Below are positions 36,039 to 44,705 of a stretch of 53,889 bases of DNA, piece by piece; position 1 is the first letter of the stretch; each line of letters begins with the position of its first letter. Origin of the DNA: Caulobacter sp. HMWF025 (GTDB taxonomy: Bacteria > Pseudomonadota > Alphaproteobacteria > Caulobacterales > Caulobacteraceae); NCBI RefSeq assembly GCF_003060965.1, contig NZ_QAII01000052.1, positions 1 to 53,889 of the forward strand, in the 5' to 3' direction. Below the pieces are notes generated by a model, which made no database searches, had not been told where the DNA came from, and was given only the letters and a program-made list of their open reading frames with translations. The position numbers were made by a program, and so were the translations under genes.

Positions 36039-37820
36039 TCAGAAAACGAGGATGTCCCCGTCCGGAGCCTCGGCGAACAGTCGCGCCAGTTCACGGGGAC
36101 GTCGCTCCCGGGCCAGGGCCTGGTTGATATAGCCCTTGTCCGTCAGTTCGCCGCTGGCTGCGTCCGGCAGACCGTCGAGGATCAGCGCCCGGGTCACCCG
36201 ACCACCACCCTTGGCCGTAATGTTCATGCGTGTAAGGCCGTCGACAACGGCAGCTCGCACGGCGGATGCGTCCCCCAGTCGCGTCGCAGCAGTAGGATCA
36301 ATGAACAGCATCAGGCCGACCCCGTCCTCGCCCTCGCCACAGACCACGGCGTCAGAGACTACCCCGCCGATGGCCGAAACGGCCGCCACGCGCAGGGCCC
36401 CGGCGGCCACGAAGGTGCCGCTGGCCAGCTTGAAGTTCTCGACGAGACGCCCGTCGAAGACCAGGCCCGCGGTCGGGTCCTCGGAGTCGGCCAGTCGTGC
36501 CGCATCGCCCAAGCGGTAGAAGCCGTCTTCGTCAAAGGCGTCGCGGGTGGCGTCGGGCTGGTCGAGATAGCCGGGCGAGACCTGAGGACCCCTGACCCGG
36601 ATCTCGAACTTGTCGCCCGCCGGAACCAGTTTAACTGCGGTGCCGGGGGTCGGCAGGCCGACCATCCCTGAGCGGGCGTTCAGCCAGTGGATGTTGCAGG
36701 CGGTCGGCCCGGTCTCGGTGGCCCCATAGCCGGCGGCGAAGGTCACCCGCTCGCCGATGGTGCGCACGGCTACGGCCTGGACGCGGTCAAGGATCGACTG
36801 GGCCATGGAGGCACCGCCGTACTGCAGTACCCGCACCTTTTCGAAGAAGGTCCGGGCCAGGGCCTCGTCGCGCTCCAGTTCGCCGATCAGCAGGCCCCAG
36901 CCGGCCGGGACCATGTTGTGATAGGTCGGCGAAACCTCGCGCAGGTTGCGGATCGTCTCGGCAAAGCGGGCCGGAGTCGGCTGGCCGGCGTCGATATAGA
37001 GGGTGCCGCCCCGGTGCAGCACCATGTGCAGGATGGCATTGGCCCCCAGGCTGTGGCTCCAGGGCGCAGAATTGACCAGCACCGGCGGCTCGGGATCGGC
37101 GTAGCAGGCTTCGATCTGGGCGGCATTGAGCGCGATATTGGCGTGGGTGCAGATCACCGCCTTGGGCTTGCCGGTCGAGCCCGAGGTCAGCAACAGCTTT
37201 GCCACGTCGCCGGGTTCGCAAAGTGGCGCGACCGGTGGTGCGTCGAGCAACTCGCTGAAGGTGAGGTCGCCGTCCCGGGCGTTGTGGCTGACGATCACCG
37301 GCAGGCCGGCCAGGAAAGGCGCGGCCAGGGCTCCGGCGAATGCTGCCGCGTCGTCGACATAGACGGCCGCCGGCTTCAGACGCTGAACAGCAAAGTCCAG
37401 TCGCGACAGGTCTGCGCCCGCGAGACCGTATTGCGGCGAGACCGGTGAGATCGGTGCGCCCAGGCTCATGGCTGCATAGCCGATCAGGGCATGATCGATG
37501 GTGTTGCGCGCCAGGATCAACAGAGGCCTGCCAGGGCCCAGGTCGAGTGCCTTAAGCCCCCCGGCCAGGGCCTCGATCCGGATCCGCGCTTCGGCAAAGC
37601 TGACGGTTCGCCAGCCGTCACCGTTTCGCTCGGCCAACCAGATACGGTCCGGGGCCTCGACGGCCCAGCGGGCCAGTGGCGCGGTCACAGTCTGGACAGC
37701 GTCGGAATAGGGCATGGGATTGCGCAGGATCAGCGCGTCTCCACGCTGTTCGACCTCGAGGGCGCGAGGCGCGTAGCGGGCGTCGCGGAAGGGCGCGGGG
37801 CTGCGGGTTGATCCGTCCAT
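36039..37820 (-). CDS. Feruloyl-CoA synthetase-like AMP-binding ligase
   Basis: An acyl-adenylate-forming enzyme of 593 residues. Core motifs are LLLTSGSTGKPKAVICTH (P-loop), GYGATETGP, and YRLGDAARLADSEDPTAGLVFDGRLVENFKLASGTFV. The last, with FKLxxGTFV, is characteristic of feruloyl-CoA synthetases rather than long-chain acyl-CoA ligases. It would activate a hydroxycinnamate with CoA and ATP. It lies 30 bases after the ECF sigma gene and 78 before the TPP enzyme. The start has AAGGGGG just upstream. The terminal lysine region (SGELTDKGYINQ) carries the expected catalytic Lys. Confidence 0.92.
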   Translation of the reverse strand: MDGSTRSPAPFRDARYAPRALEVEQRGDALILRNPMPYSDAVQTVTAPLARWAVEAPDRIWLAERNGDGWRTVSFAEARIRIEALAGGLKALDLGPGRPLLILARNTIDHALIGYAAMSLGAPISPVSPQYGLAGADLSRLDFAVQRLKPAAVYVDDAAAFAGALAAPFLAGLPVIVSHNARDGDLTFSELLDAPPVAPLCEPGDVAKLLLTSGSTGKPKAVICTHANIALNAAQIEACYADPEPPVLVNSAPWSHSLGANAILHMVLHRGGTLYIDAGQPTPARFAETIRNLREVSPTYHNMVPAGWGLLIGELERDEALARTFFEKVRVLQYGGASMAQSILDRVQAVAVRTIGERVTFAAGYGATETGPTACNIHWLNARSGMVGLPTPGTAVKLVPAGDKFEIRVRGPQVSPGYLDQPDATRDAFDEDGFYRLGDAARLADSEDPTAGLVFDGRLVENFKLASGTFVAAGALRVAAVSAIGGVVSDAVVCGEGEDGVGLMLFIDPTAATRLGDASAVRAAVVDGLTRMNITAKGGGRVTRALILDGLPDAASGELTDKGYINQALARERRPRELARLFAEAPDGDILVF

Positions 37821-37850
37821 GCCCCCTTATCCCGCGCCTCATACGGTTGT

Positions 37851-39083
37851 TCAATCCGTAGCGAGTGATGTTCTTTGGCGCTCCAGCCACATCCGCTCGG
37901 CGGGGCCGGGGTCCAGGGCCAGGGCACAATCATACGCCGCGTGGGCCTCGCCGGTCCGCCCCAGCCGCGCCAGCAGGTCGGCGCGGACCGCATGGAAGGG
38001 CGCGAACCCCGTCAGACCGGCCGGTTCGAGCCCTTCGACCTGGGCCAGGGCCGCCTGCGGCCCGGCCACCTCGGCGAGGGCGACCGCCCTGTTCAGTCGC
38101 ACCACCGCATCGTCGCGCCAGACCAGAAGGGCGTCATAGAGGGCCAGTACCGCTCCCCAGCGCGGCGGCTCGGCCAGGCACTTTCGACCGCACCAGACCG
38201 CATGGATCGCTGCATGCAGCTGGCGCGGGCCGGGCCGGCCCAGGTCGGCGGCGCGGCGCAGCAGCCGCTCGGCCTCGGCGATCAGGGGCCTGCGCCACAG
38301 GTCGGGATCCTGCTCCGACAGGGGAACCATGGCCCCGGTCTCGTCCAGCCGGGCTGGACGTCGCGCCTCGGCGTAGCGGACCAGTGACGCAAAGGCGAGG
38401 CCCTCGGGCTCGTCCGGCAAGAGGGCGACCAGCACCGCCGTCAGGTCGAGCATCTCACGGGCGAAGCTGGCATGGGCCCCCGCCCCGGCCGCATCCTCAT
38501 GGGCCTTGCCATAGGCCACTTCCAGGGTCGAGAGCACCGCCGAGACCCGCTCGCCCCAGGCCTCGGGGCCGGGGATCTCGAATGGCTCGCCGGACTGGGC
38601 GATCCTGCGCTTGGCGCGGGTCAGGCGCTGGAACATGGCCGGCTCGGCCACCAGGAAGGCGCGGGCGATCTCGCGCACGCTGAGCCCGCAGACCAGCCGC
38701 AGGGTCAGGGGCGCACGGGCCTCGACCGGCACGACCGGGTGGCAGCAGACGAAGATCAGCCGCAGCCGCTCGTCTGGGATCAGGGCCTCATCGGAGGTCA
38801 TGGCCTCCTCCACGCTCGGCGGCAGGTCGGGCGGCTCGGGTGCGTGGCGCTGCCGCACGCCGCGCCGCCGCACGGCGTCCAGGGCCGCGCGGCGGGCCGT
38901 GGCGTACAGCCAGGCGGCTGGGTCGGTCGGCGGGCGCGACGGCCAGACGGCTGCCGCGCGGGCGCAGGCCTCGGCAAAGGCCTCCTCGGCCAGATCCAGG
39001 TCGCGGAAGCTGGCCGCCAGGGCGGCGATGATCCGGCCGCTGTTTTCGCGAGCGGCCCGGTCGAGGAGGCCCGGCTCCGGCAT
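37851..39083 (-). CDS. ECF42-group RNA polymerase sigma factor with DUF6596/TPR extension
   Basis: The protein has 410 residues. Region 2 covers about 20-85 (LAEEAFAEACARAAAVWP). Region 4 covers about 110-165 (LRLVCGLSVREIARAFLVAEPAMFQRLTRAKRRI). A long C-terminal extension of about 230 residues follows with TPR-like repeats (AIHAVWCG, WGAVLALYDALLVWR, AAYDCALALDPGPAE). ECF42 sigma factors typically carry this extension and sit beside DGPF/YciI proteins, as here. They lack a classical anti-sigma factor, and the extension itself is needed for activity. Targets may include this operon. Confidence 0.93.
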   Translation of the reverse strand: MPEPGLLDRAARENSGRIIAALAASFRDLDLAEEAFAEACARAAAVWPSRPPTDPAAWLYATARRAALDAVRRRGVRQRHAPEPPDLPPSVEEAMTSDEALIPDERLRLIFVCCHPVVPVEARAPLTLRLVCGLSVREIARAFLVAEPAMFQRLTRAKRRIAQSGEPFEIPGPEAWGERVSAVLSTLEVAYGKAHEDAAGAGAHASFAREMLDLTAVLVALLPDEPEGLAFASLVRYAEARRPARLDETGAMVPLSEQDPDLWRRPLIAEAERLLRRAADLGRPGPRQLHAAIHAVWCGRKCLAEPPRWGAVLALYDALLVWRDDAVVRLNRAVALAEVAGPQAALAQVEGLEPAGLTGFAPFHAVRADLLARLGRTGEAHAAYDCALALDPGPAERMWLERQRTSLATD

Positions 39084-39089
39084 CAGCGC

Positions 39090-39434
39090 CTAGCCGTGGC
39101 CACCGGTCGGTCGGATCTCGACCTTGCCGCCGGGCGAGAGGGGAATCTTGCGCGCCCAGGCGATGGCCGCCTCGCGGTCCGGAACCTCGACCATGTAGTA
39201 GCCGCCGAGTTGCTCGTGGGTCTCGGCAAACGGGCCGTCATGGACGATGCCGTCCTTGGAGATGGTCGCCGCCGTGAAGGTCGGGGCCAGCTCCGAGCCG
39301 CTCCAGCCAATCCCGGATGCCGCAAGCTCGGCCCCCAGTTTCATGTGCTGGGCGATGATGTCGGCCAGCAGCTTTTCGCCCGCCTCGCCCGCATAGTTGG
39401 TCTCGTTCTCGTAGATCAGCAGCATGTACTTCAC
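39090..39434 (-). CDS. YciI-like DGPF-domain protein
   Basis: The protein has 114 residues of the YCII-related fold: MKYMLLIYENE at the start, the DGPF motif in IVHDGPFAETHEQLGGYYMVEV, and AAIAWARKIPL. Such proteins are the standard neighbours of ECF42 sigma factors. The GTG at 39434 is chosen because GGGAG lies seven bases before it. The gene precedes the sigma gene by six bases. Confidence 0.93.
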   Translation of the reverse strand: MKYMLLIYENETNYAGEAGEKLLADIIAQHMKLGAELAASGIGWSGSELAPTFTAATISKDGIVHDGPFAETHEQLGGYYMVEVPDREAAIAWARKIPLSPGGKVEIRPTGGHG

Positions 39435-39660
39435 GGCAGGTCTCCCATCCGGCTGGCGCACGCCGCGCCGCCTTCAAGGCAGAGACGCGCGAGGTCGACC
39501 GGATTCGACAGTCAGACCGGAAAAAAGTCGAGGGGCTACCGACGAGACGTGTTCGGGTCACATCTTCAGGGCCTGCTCCGAGGTCCCATCTGCCTTCGGT
39601 CGCGAACTCGCCCTCGTAGGTCTGGACCGGCTATGCCGCTTTAAAGCTCTCCCGACCAGA
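39435..39660. promoter_or_regulatory. 226-base upstream region of the YciI-ECF42 run
   Basis: No gene is supported. This interval separates the yciI start from the GT9 glycosyltransferase stop. It must hold the promoter of the yciI-sigma unit. I cannot name a specific ECF42 box by eye. Confidence 0.4.
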
Positions 39661-40866
39661 CTAGCTCCGGTCGTCGCTTTGACTGACGTCGCCAACAGGG
39701 TCCAGTGGAGATGCGGTTGAGCGCGCGGTGGTTTCGGGATCAGCCAGGGCTTCCGGTTCGGAGGTGTCCCTTTCAGAGTCGATGTCCGGCCTTGCGGTGG
39801 GAAGGATGATCTCCGGCCCTGCGGCTTCGGCGTCAGTTTCGCCTGCGGGCACTGCTTCTGGCAGGGGAGGCGCTGCCAGGGCTATACGCACGTCTGCCAG
39901 CAAGCTCTTGGCCGCCCTGACCACGGTCGTCACAGGCAGGTCGCTCATGTGGCGAATGGCCTGCGAGAAGTCGGGATCGACCTCCCGGAACTGTTCCAGT
40001 GAGCGCGGGCCGCGCACGGCGCGGGTCAGAGGACCCCAAGGGGCGTAACGTCGCTCGTCCGAGGGGCCGAACAGGCCGACCGTCGGGGTGCCGGCAGCGG
40101 CGGCGATGTGCATCAGGCCGCTGTCATTGCCGATGAACAGGTCGGCGCGCTTCAGACAGGCATAGGCGGTCAGCAGATCAACCTTGCCTGTGAGGTCGAT
40201 GCAACGGCCGCGCGCGCTGGCCATGCGGAGCTCCTCGACCATGCGGCTGTCGCCCGGGCCGCCCAGAATCAGCAGACGGCCGCCGGCCATCGGGCCGTCA
40301 GGCCCCAAAAGCTGACCGGCCGTCTGGGCGAAACGCTCGATCGGCCAGACCTTGCCGACCCAGTTGGCGGCCGGGCCCATGGCCAGTAGCGGACCGGCGG
40401 TCTCGCCCTTCTTCGGGGCCAGCATCTGGTCAGCCAGGGCCTGGACCTCGGGCGTGATATAGAGGTGCGGCGAAGGCGGATCGCCGTCCAGCTGCAACAC
40501 CCGCGCCGCCTCGATGACCTTGTGGGTGATCTCGCCCGGCGTCTTCTTCCAGATGGCCCGGCGATCGCGTCGCAGGAAATAGGCCGTGGCGCTGCCGCGC
40601 AGGTCGACAACCAGGCCCCATTTCTGATGCCGTACCTGGTTCCACAGCCGGAACCAGTGACCCTTGCCCTTGCCCTTCTCCATGACAATGACCCGTTCAA
40701 GTCCGGGTACATGGGCAAACAGGGGCGCGGCGAGGGGGCCGGCTACGATGGTGAAGCGCGCGTTGGGGATTTCGTCGGCCAGCATATGGATCAGGCCGGA
40801 CGAGAGCACGGCATCGCCGATCCGCGTGGCGGTGATGAAAAGAATCGGGAAGGCCCGCTGTGTCAT
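39661..40866 (-). CDS. Glycosyltransferase family 9 (heptosyltransferase-like)
   Basis: The protein has 401 residues. FITATRIGDAVLSSGLIHML at the N-terminus and LFIGNDSGLMHIAAAAGTPTVGLFG are the GT9 signatures, with PSDERRYAPWG after them. GT9 enzymes add heptose or similar sugars to lipopolysaccharide core. The last 50 residues are an acidic, low-complexity tail not needed by the family. MTQRAFPILF is taken as the start, preceded by AAGGACGG; CTATACAA just upstream resembles a -10 element. Divergent from the ygfZ gene. Confidence 0.92.
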   Translation of the reverse strand: MTQRAFPILFITATRIGDAVLSSGLIHMLADEIPNARFTIVAGPLAAPLFAHVPGLERVIVMEKGKGKGHWFRLWNQVRHQKWGLVVDLRGSATAYFLRRDRRAIWKKTPGEITHKVIEAARVLQLDGDPPSPHLYITPEVQALADQMLAPKKGETAGPLLAMGPAANWVGKVWPIERFAQTAGQLLGPDGPMAGGRLLILGGPGDSRMVEELRMASARGRCIDLTGKVDLLTAYACLKRADLFIGNDSGLMHIAAAAGTPTVGLFGPSDERRYAPWGPLTRAVRGPRSLEQFREVDPDFSQAIRHMSDLPVTTVVRAAKSLLADVRIALAAPPLPEAVPAGETDAEAAGPEIILPTARPDIDSERDTSEPEALADPETTARSTASPLDPVGDVSQSDDRS

Positions 40867-40975
40867 CCGTCCTTGTATAGGGCAGGTGTCCGGTCGGCGC
40901 ATCCCACGATGACTGCTCAAGTTTCCGTAAACTTCCCCTCTGGCGCGACACGCTGTCGCACGCCACATGTAACGC

Positions 40976-41785
40976 ATGAGCCAGACCCAGTTCGCCCCGC
41001 TGAAAAGTCGCGCCGTGATCACCGTCGGCGGGCCCGACTGGCGGTCCTTCCTGCAGGGCCTGATCACCCAGGACGTTGAGACCCTGGCGGTGGGCGAGCT
41101 GCGCCTGGGTGCGATCCTCACGCCCCAGGGGCGGCTGCTCTATGACCTGTTCATCGCCGGGATCGAGGGCGGGGCCTTGCTCGATGTCGAGGCGGCGCAT
41201 CGCGAGGCCATCCTGGCGCGGCTGACCATGTATCGGCTGCGGGCCAAGGTTGACCTGGCCATCAGCGACCTGTCGGTCACCGCTGCCTTTCCCGCAGGAG
41301 AGGCGCTCAAGATCAGCGAGGGCTTTTTGCGCGATCCCCGCCTCCCGGCGCTGGGTGCGCGGGCTTATGGCCTGGTGGATGTTACGACCGCCGACGAAGA
41401 CGCCTATGACGCGCATCGTCTGGCGCTGGGCGTGCCGGGCCCGTCGGACTGGCTCAGCGACAAGACCTATCCGATCGAAGCCGATTTCGATCTGCTGAAC
41501 GGCATCGACTTCAAGAAGGGCTGCTTTGTCGGCCAGGAAACCACCAGCCGCATGAAGCGGCGCGGCACGATCAAGAACCGCATGCTGCCGGTCACCTTCG
41601 ATGGTCGGCCGCCGCCCTTCGGATCCGAGATCCTGACGGGTGAGCTTCGGGCCGGCGAGGTGCTGTCGGGCCGCGACGGCCGCGCCATGGCGATGCTGCG
41701 GCTGGACCGGATCGAGGGCGCGGCACTGACGGTCGAGGGCCGGCCGGTCGCCGTTGAACGGCCGGACTGGCTGGACGTTTCTTAG
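40976..41785 (+). CDS. ygfZ: Folate-binding protein YgfZ/CAF17-like
   Basis: The protein has 269 residues of the GcvT-like fold, acting in the maintenance of certain [4Fe-4S] enzymes. The family motif KGCFVGQETTSRMKRRG is complete with its conserved Cys. RDFLQGLIT-like FLQGLITQDV and PQGRLLYDLFI near the N-terminus are canonical. Monocistronic, followed after 84 bases by an alpha/beta hydrolase. Confidence 0.95.
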   Translation: MSQTQFAPLKSRAVITVGGPDWRSFLQGLITQDVETLAVGELRLGAILTPQGRLLYDLFIAGIEGGALLDVEAAHREAILARLTMYRLRAKVDLAISDLSVTAAFPAGEALKISEGFLRDPRLPALGARAYGLVDVTTADEDAYDAHRLALGVPGPSDWLSDKTYPIEADFDLLNGIDFKKGCFVGQETTSRMKRRGTIKNRMLPVTFDGRPPPFGSEILTGELRAGEVLSGRDGRAMAMLRLDRIEGAALTVEGRPVAVERPDWLDVS

Positions 41786-41799
41786 GCATTGCCAAGGCC

Positions 41800-41830
41800 T
41801 CAAAGTTCAATGTACTTTGATAAACAAAGT
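41800..41830. promoter_or_regulatory. Overlapping CAAAGT inverted repeats before the hydrolase
   Basis: TCAAAGT (41800-41806) and ACTTTGA (41814-41820) form perfect 7-bp arms with a 7-base spacer. ACTTTG (41814-41819) also pairs with CAAAGT (41825-41830) over 5 bases. The three hexamers lie 40-70 bases upstream of the start. This ABA layout suits a TetR/LacI-type repressor operator. No regulator gene is adjacent. Confidence 0.55.
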
Positions 41831-41869
41831 CGATGATCGGATCGACGGGCTTTGGGGACACTTCTGCGC

Positions 41870-42760
41870 ATGAACCGACGTCAGATTCTGGGTTACGGGG
41901 CGGGCCTGGCCGCCCTGATCACCGCCGGTCCCGTCTTTGCCGCCGCCGCGCCGGAGGCCGAACGCTTCACCGTTGAGACACGGGGCAAGGGTCGGGACGT
42001 CATCCTGATTCCGGGTCTGTCGTCCTCGCGCGCCATCTGGGAGCCGACGGCCAAGGCGCTGGAAGGCCGATATCGCGTTCACCTCGTGCAGGTGGCCGGC
42101 TTTGCCGGCGCGCCGGTGGCCGGCAATGCCGCAGGTGCCGTGGTCGCCGGCGTCACCGAGGGTCTGGCCGGTTATATCCAGGCCAAGGGCCTGAAGGCCC
42201 CGGCCGTGATCGGCCACTCGATGGGGGGAACGATCGGCATGGAACTGGCCGCCCGTCATCCGGACCGGGTCGGTCGGCTGATGGTGGTCGACATGTTCCC
42301 CAAGCTGGCCGTGGCCTTCTTCGGCCCGACCGTGACGGCGGAGCAGATCGCCAAGAACGCCGCAATGATCCGCGACGGCATGGTCAACACCTCCGCCGAG
42401 CAGGCCGCCGCCCAGCAGCGCCAGACCATTGCCGGCATGGTCAAGACCGAAAGCGCCCGCGAGGCCATCACCCAGCAGGCCCTGGCCAGCGATCGCGACG
42501 TCTCGGGCCGGGCCATGGAAGAACTGCTGCTGACCGACCTAACGCCGGAGCTGGGCAGGATCACGGCCCCGACTACCGTGCTGCACGCCTTCGACAAGGC
42601 CGGCCCCTTCCCGGCCGCGACCGTGGATGGCTGGTACGCCGGTGCCTATGCTCCGCTGAAGGGGGCCAAGCTGATCCGTATTGATGACACAGCCCACTTC
42701 ATCATGGTCGATCAGCCGGACAGGTTCCAGGCCGAGGTCGAGGCGTTCCTGAAGGGCTAG
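41870..42760 (+). CDS. Exported alpha/beta hydrolase
   Basis: The protein has 296 residues with a Tat-like twin-arginine start (MNRRQILGYGAGLAALITAG). The fold shows LIPGLSSSRAIW (oxyanion strand), the nucleophile in IGHSMGGTIGMELA, and the catalytic His in DDTAHFIMVDQP. Export to the periplasm by Tat is inferred from RRQ and the hydrophobic stretch. The substrate is unknown. The ATG at 41870 is preferred over an upstream TTG. It stands behind a strong palindromic cluster. Confidence 0.9.
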   Translation: MNRRQILGYGAGLAALITAGPVFAAAAPEAERFTVETRGKGRDVILIPGLSSSRAIWEPTAKALEGRYRVHLVQVAGFAGAPVAGNAAGAVVAGVTEGLAGYIQAKGLKAPAVIGHSMGGTIGMELAARHPDRVGRLMVVDMFPKLAVAFFGPTVTAEQIAKNAAMIRDGMVNTSAEQAAAQQRQTIAGMVKTESAREAITQQALASDRDVSGRAMEELLLTDLTPELGRITAPTTVLHAFDKAGPFPAATVDGWYAGAYAPLKGAKLIRIDDTAHFIMVDQPDRFQAEVEAFLKG

Positions 42761-42782
42761 GGCAGGCTCCGGAGAGGGCCAT

Positions 42783-42797
42783 GTTCACGAAAAGTTC
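42783..42797 (+). promoter_or_regulatory. LexA (SOS) box before tag
   Basis: GTTC-ACGAAAA-GTTC is a perfect match to the alphaproteobacterial LexA direct repeat GTTC-N7-GTTC, ending 36 bases upstream of the tag start. SOS control of a DNA-repair glycosylase is expected biologically, and this is the only such box I found beside a gene. Confidence 0.8.
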
Positions 42798-42833
42798 TGG
42801 AAATCGCCGCGCTTTTCAGTCAAGCTTGCGGTC

Positions 42834-43427
42834 ATGAACGAGATCCAACGTTGCACCTGGCGGGGCATGGCGGGTGACCCCGTCTATGAGGCCTATCACG
42901 ACACCGAATGGGGCGTGCCGGAGTACGACTCGCGCGCGCTGTGGGAAAAGCTGGTGCTGGACGGTTTCCAGGCCGGCCTGTCGTGGATCACCATCCTGCG
43001 CAAGCGCGACGGCTTCCGGGCAGCCTTTGCCGATTTCGATCCCGAGAAAGTCGCCCGCTTCGACGAGGCCGACCGCGCCCGGCTGATGGCCGATGCCGGC
43101 ATCATCCGCTCGAACGGCAAGATCGACGCGGCCATCAACGGGGCGCGGATCTATCTGGACATGCGCGAGCGCGGCGAGGATTTCGCCACCCTGCTCTGGG
43201 ACATGGTCGGCGGCGCACCCATCCAGAATCAGTGGGAGGTGGGCGCCCAGGTCCCGGCCCAGACGCCGCTTGCCGTCGACATGGCCAAGGCCCTGAAGGC
43301 CCGGGGCTTCAAGTTCTGCGGCCCGGTGATCGTCTATGCCTTCATGCAGGCCACCGGCTTCGTCAACGACCACCTGACAACCTGTTTCAGGCACGAAGCC
43401 TGCCGGGCCATGGCGGCGAGGGCTTAG
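42834..43427 (+). CDS. tag: DNA-3-methyladenine glycosylase I
   Basis: Removes 3-methyladenine from alkylated DNA. The protein has 197 residues. Zinc ligands are in CTW near the start and DHLTTCFRH near the end; YHDTEWG, WEKLVLDGFQAGLSW and FADFDPEKVA are Tag signatures. It is preceded by a perfect LexA-type direct repeat, so induction by DNA damage is likely. Convergent with the next gene, with seven bases between. Confidence 0.95.
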   Translation: MNEIQRCTWRGMAGDPVYEAYHDTEWGVPEYDSRALWEKLVLDGFQAGLSWITILRKRDGFRAAFADFDPEKVARFDEADRARLMADAGIIRSNGKIDAAINGARIYLDMRERGEDFATLLWDMVGGAPIQNQWEVGAQVPAQTPLAVDMAKALKARGFKFCGPVIVYAFMQATGFVNDHLTTCFRHEACRAMAARA

Positions 43428-43434
43428 AGACAGC

Positions 43435-43845
43435 TCAGGGCAGATCGACCTTGGGCAGACTGTCGCGGGTCTCGCAGGCCAGCTTCCCGGCCCCGCCGAC
43501 CGCACCGCTGATGTCCTCGATCTTCTCCTCGTTGCGCCAGTTCCTGCCGAGGCCCTTGTCGCCGGTGAAGTCCATGCCCAGGTCCATCCAGCGATTGGCG
43601 GCACAGTCCAGGGCGAAGATCATGATTGGGCCCTTGCTGGCGGGCCACCCCCTGTAGGGGCCGTTGGGCTTGCCTTCGGCGATACGCAAAACTACCAGGC
43701 CGGACTTGGTGTCCATCCGCAGGAAGTCCGCGTCATAGAAGGTCTTGGCTTCGCCCGGGGCGGGCTTCCAGTCTTCGGCCCGGACGGCAGACGCCGTCGC
43801 TAAGGCCGCTACGCTAAGCACACACAGCACGAGTCGATGGATCAT
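43435..43845 (-). CDS. Exported hypothetical protein (surface-adhesin E-like)
   Basis: The protein has 136 residues with a signal peptide (MIHRLVLCVLSVAALATASAVRA). The domain EDWKPAPGEAKTFYDADFLRMDTKSGLVVLRIAEG, with two later cysteines (DCAANRW and ACETRD), resembles the surface-adhesin protein E family of small periplasmic proteins. That call is tentative. No operon partner. Confidence 0.8.
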   Translation of the reverse strand: MIHRLVLCVLSVAALATASAVRAEDWKPAPGEAKTFYDADFLRMDTKSGLVVLRIAEGKPNGPYRGWPASKGPIMIFALDCAANRWMDLGMDFTGDKGLGRNWRNEEKIEDISGAVGGAGKLACETRDSLPKVDLP

Positions 43846-43914
43846 CGCGTCGCCTCCCGTCTCTTATCGTTAGGGCGACGCTATGCCCGTCCCGACGGGC
43901 TCGCAACAGGCGAC

Positions 43915-44565
43915 TTAGCCTGCCCGGGCGGCCAGGCCTGAGGCGATGGCGGCATTCAGTTCGGCCACCGCCGCGTCGGGTCCCTGCGGATGGGCCCAGA
44001 CCCCGGCCGAGACGGCGATGAAGTCGGCACCGGCCGTCACCAGGGGTGCAGCGTTGGCGGACGTGATTCCGCCGATGGCAACCGACGGGATCTCCATCGT
44101 CTCCTGCCAGATCGACAGGATCTCCGGATCGGCGGTGGTCGGGGCATCCTTGGTCGTGGTCGGGAAGAAGGCCCCGAAGGCCACATAGTCGGCTCCGGCC
44201 TCTGCGGCCTCCATGGCGAGGTGGCGGCTGTCATGGCAGGTGACGCCGATCATCCGGTCCTTGCCCATCAGCTTGCGGGCCGCCGCGCAGGCCATGTCGC
44301 CCTGGCCGACATGGACGCCGTCGCAGTCGAGGCGGGCGGCGAGATCGGGGCGGTCATTGAGGATCAGCGCCACGTCACGCGCTCGCGCAACGGGGGCCAG
44401 GGCGGTGACAGCGGCGGCGATGGCGTCATCGGACACGTCCTTGAGCCGAACCTGCAGCGCCGCCACATCACCGCCCGCGAGGGCGCGGCTCAGGGTGGCG
44501 ACGAAGGCGTCGAGGTCGCCCAGGACCGGCGGGGTGATCAGATAGAGACGGCATTCGAGTGTCAT
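43915..44565 (-). CDS. thiE: Thiamine-phosphate synthase
   Basis: A TIM-barrel enzyme of 216 residues joining hydroxymethylpyrimidine diphosphate and thiazole phosphate. Motifs are [61 protein letters not shown] and [41 protein letters not shown] at 44565 is taken as the start. The gene faces away from bfd. A TenI-like relative is possible, but the full pyrophosphate motifs favour ThiE. Confidence 0.9.
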   Translation of the reverse strand: MTLECRLYLITPPVLGDLDAFVATLSRALAGGDVAALQVRLKDVSDDAIAAAVTALAPVARARDVALILNDRPDLAARLDCDGVHVGQGDMACAAARKLMGKDRMIGVTCHDSRHLAMEAAEAGADYVAFGAFFPTTTKDAPTTADPEILSIWQETMEIPSVAIGGITSANAAPLVTAGADFIAVSAGVWAHPQGPDAAVAELNAAIASGLAARAG

Positions 44566-44627
44566 GACCCCGGCCTTACGCCAATTTCCCGATCTGCCCA
44601 AGCGGGGGCGATCCCGTCCGCGCTAAC

Positions 44628-44646
44628 CATAATGAGAGTCAGTTGC
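44628..44646. promoter_or_regulatory. Fur-box-like site upstream of bfd
   Basis: CATAATGAGAGTCAGTTGC matches the GAGAATCATT-type Fur element at about eight of ten core positions. It lies 60-80 bases before bfd. Together with the next site it suggests Fur control of bfd in the divergent thiE-bfd region. Confidence 0.45.
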
Positions 44647-44673
44647 AAAAGGTGCCGACTTCGGGTTAGATGC

Positions 44674-44688
44674 GAATGACACTCATTC
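44674..44688. promoter_or_regulatory. GAATGA-N3-TCATTC palindrome (Fur-like) before bfd
   Basis: GAATGACACTCATTC has perfect 6-bp arms over a CAC centre and ends 17 bases before the bfd start, overlapping the expected promoter. Alphaproteobacterial Fur sites share the GAATGA/TCATTC arms. Iron-responsive repression of bfd is inferred. Confidence 0.55.
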
Positions 44689-44705
44689 ATTGAGGGCGTG
44701 ACCTC

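Noticed and set aside
38472-39644. 390-residue plus-strand frame over the ECF42 and YciI genes
   Set aside because: Glycine/arginine/glutamine-rich shadow sequence with no domain.
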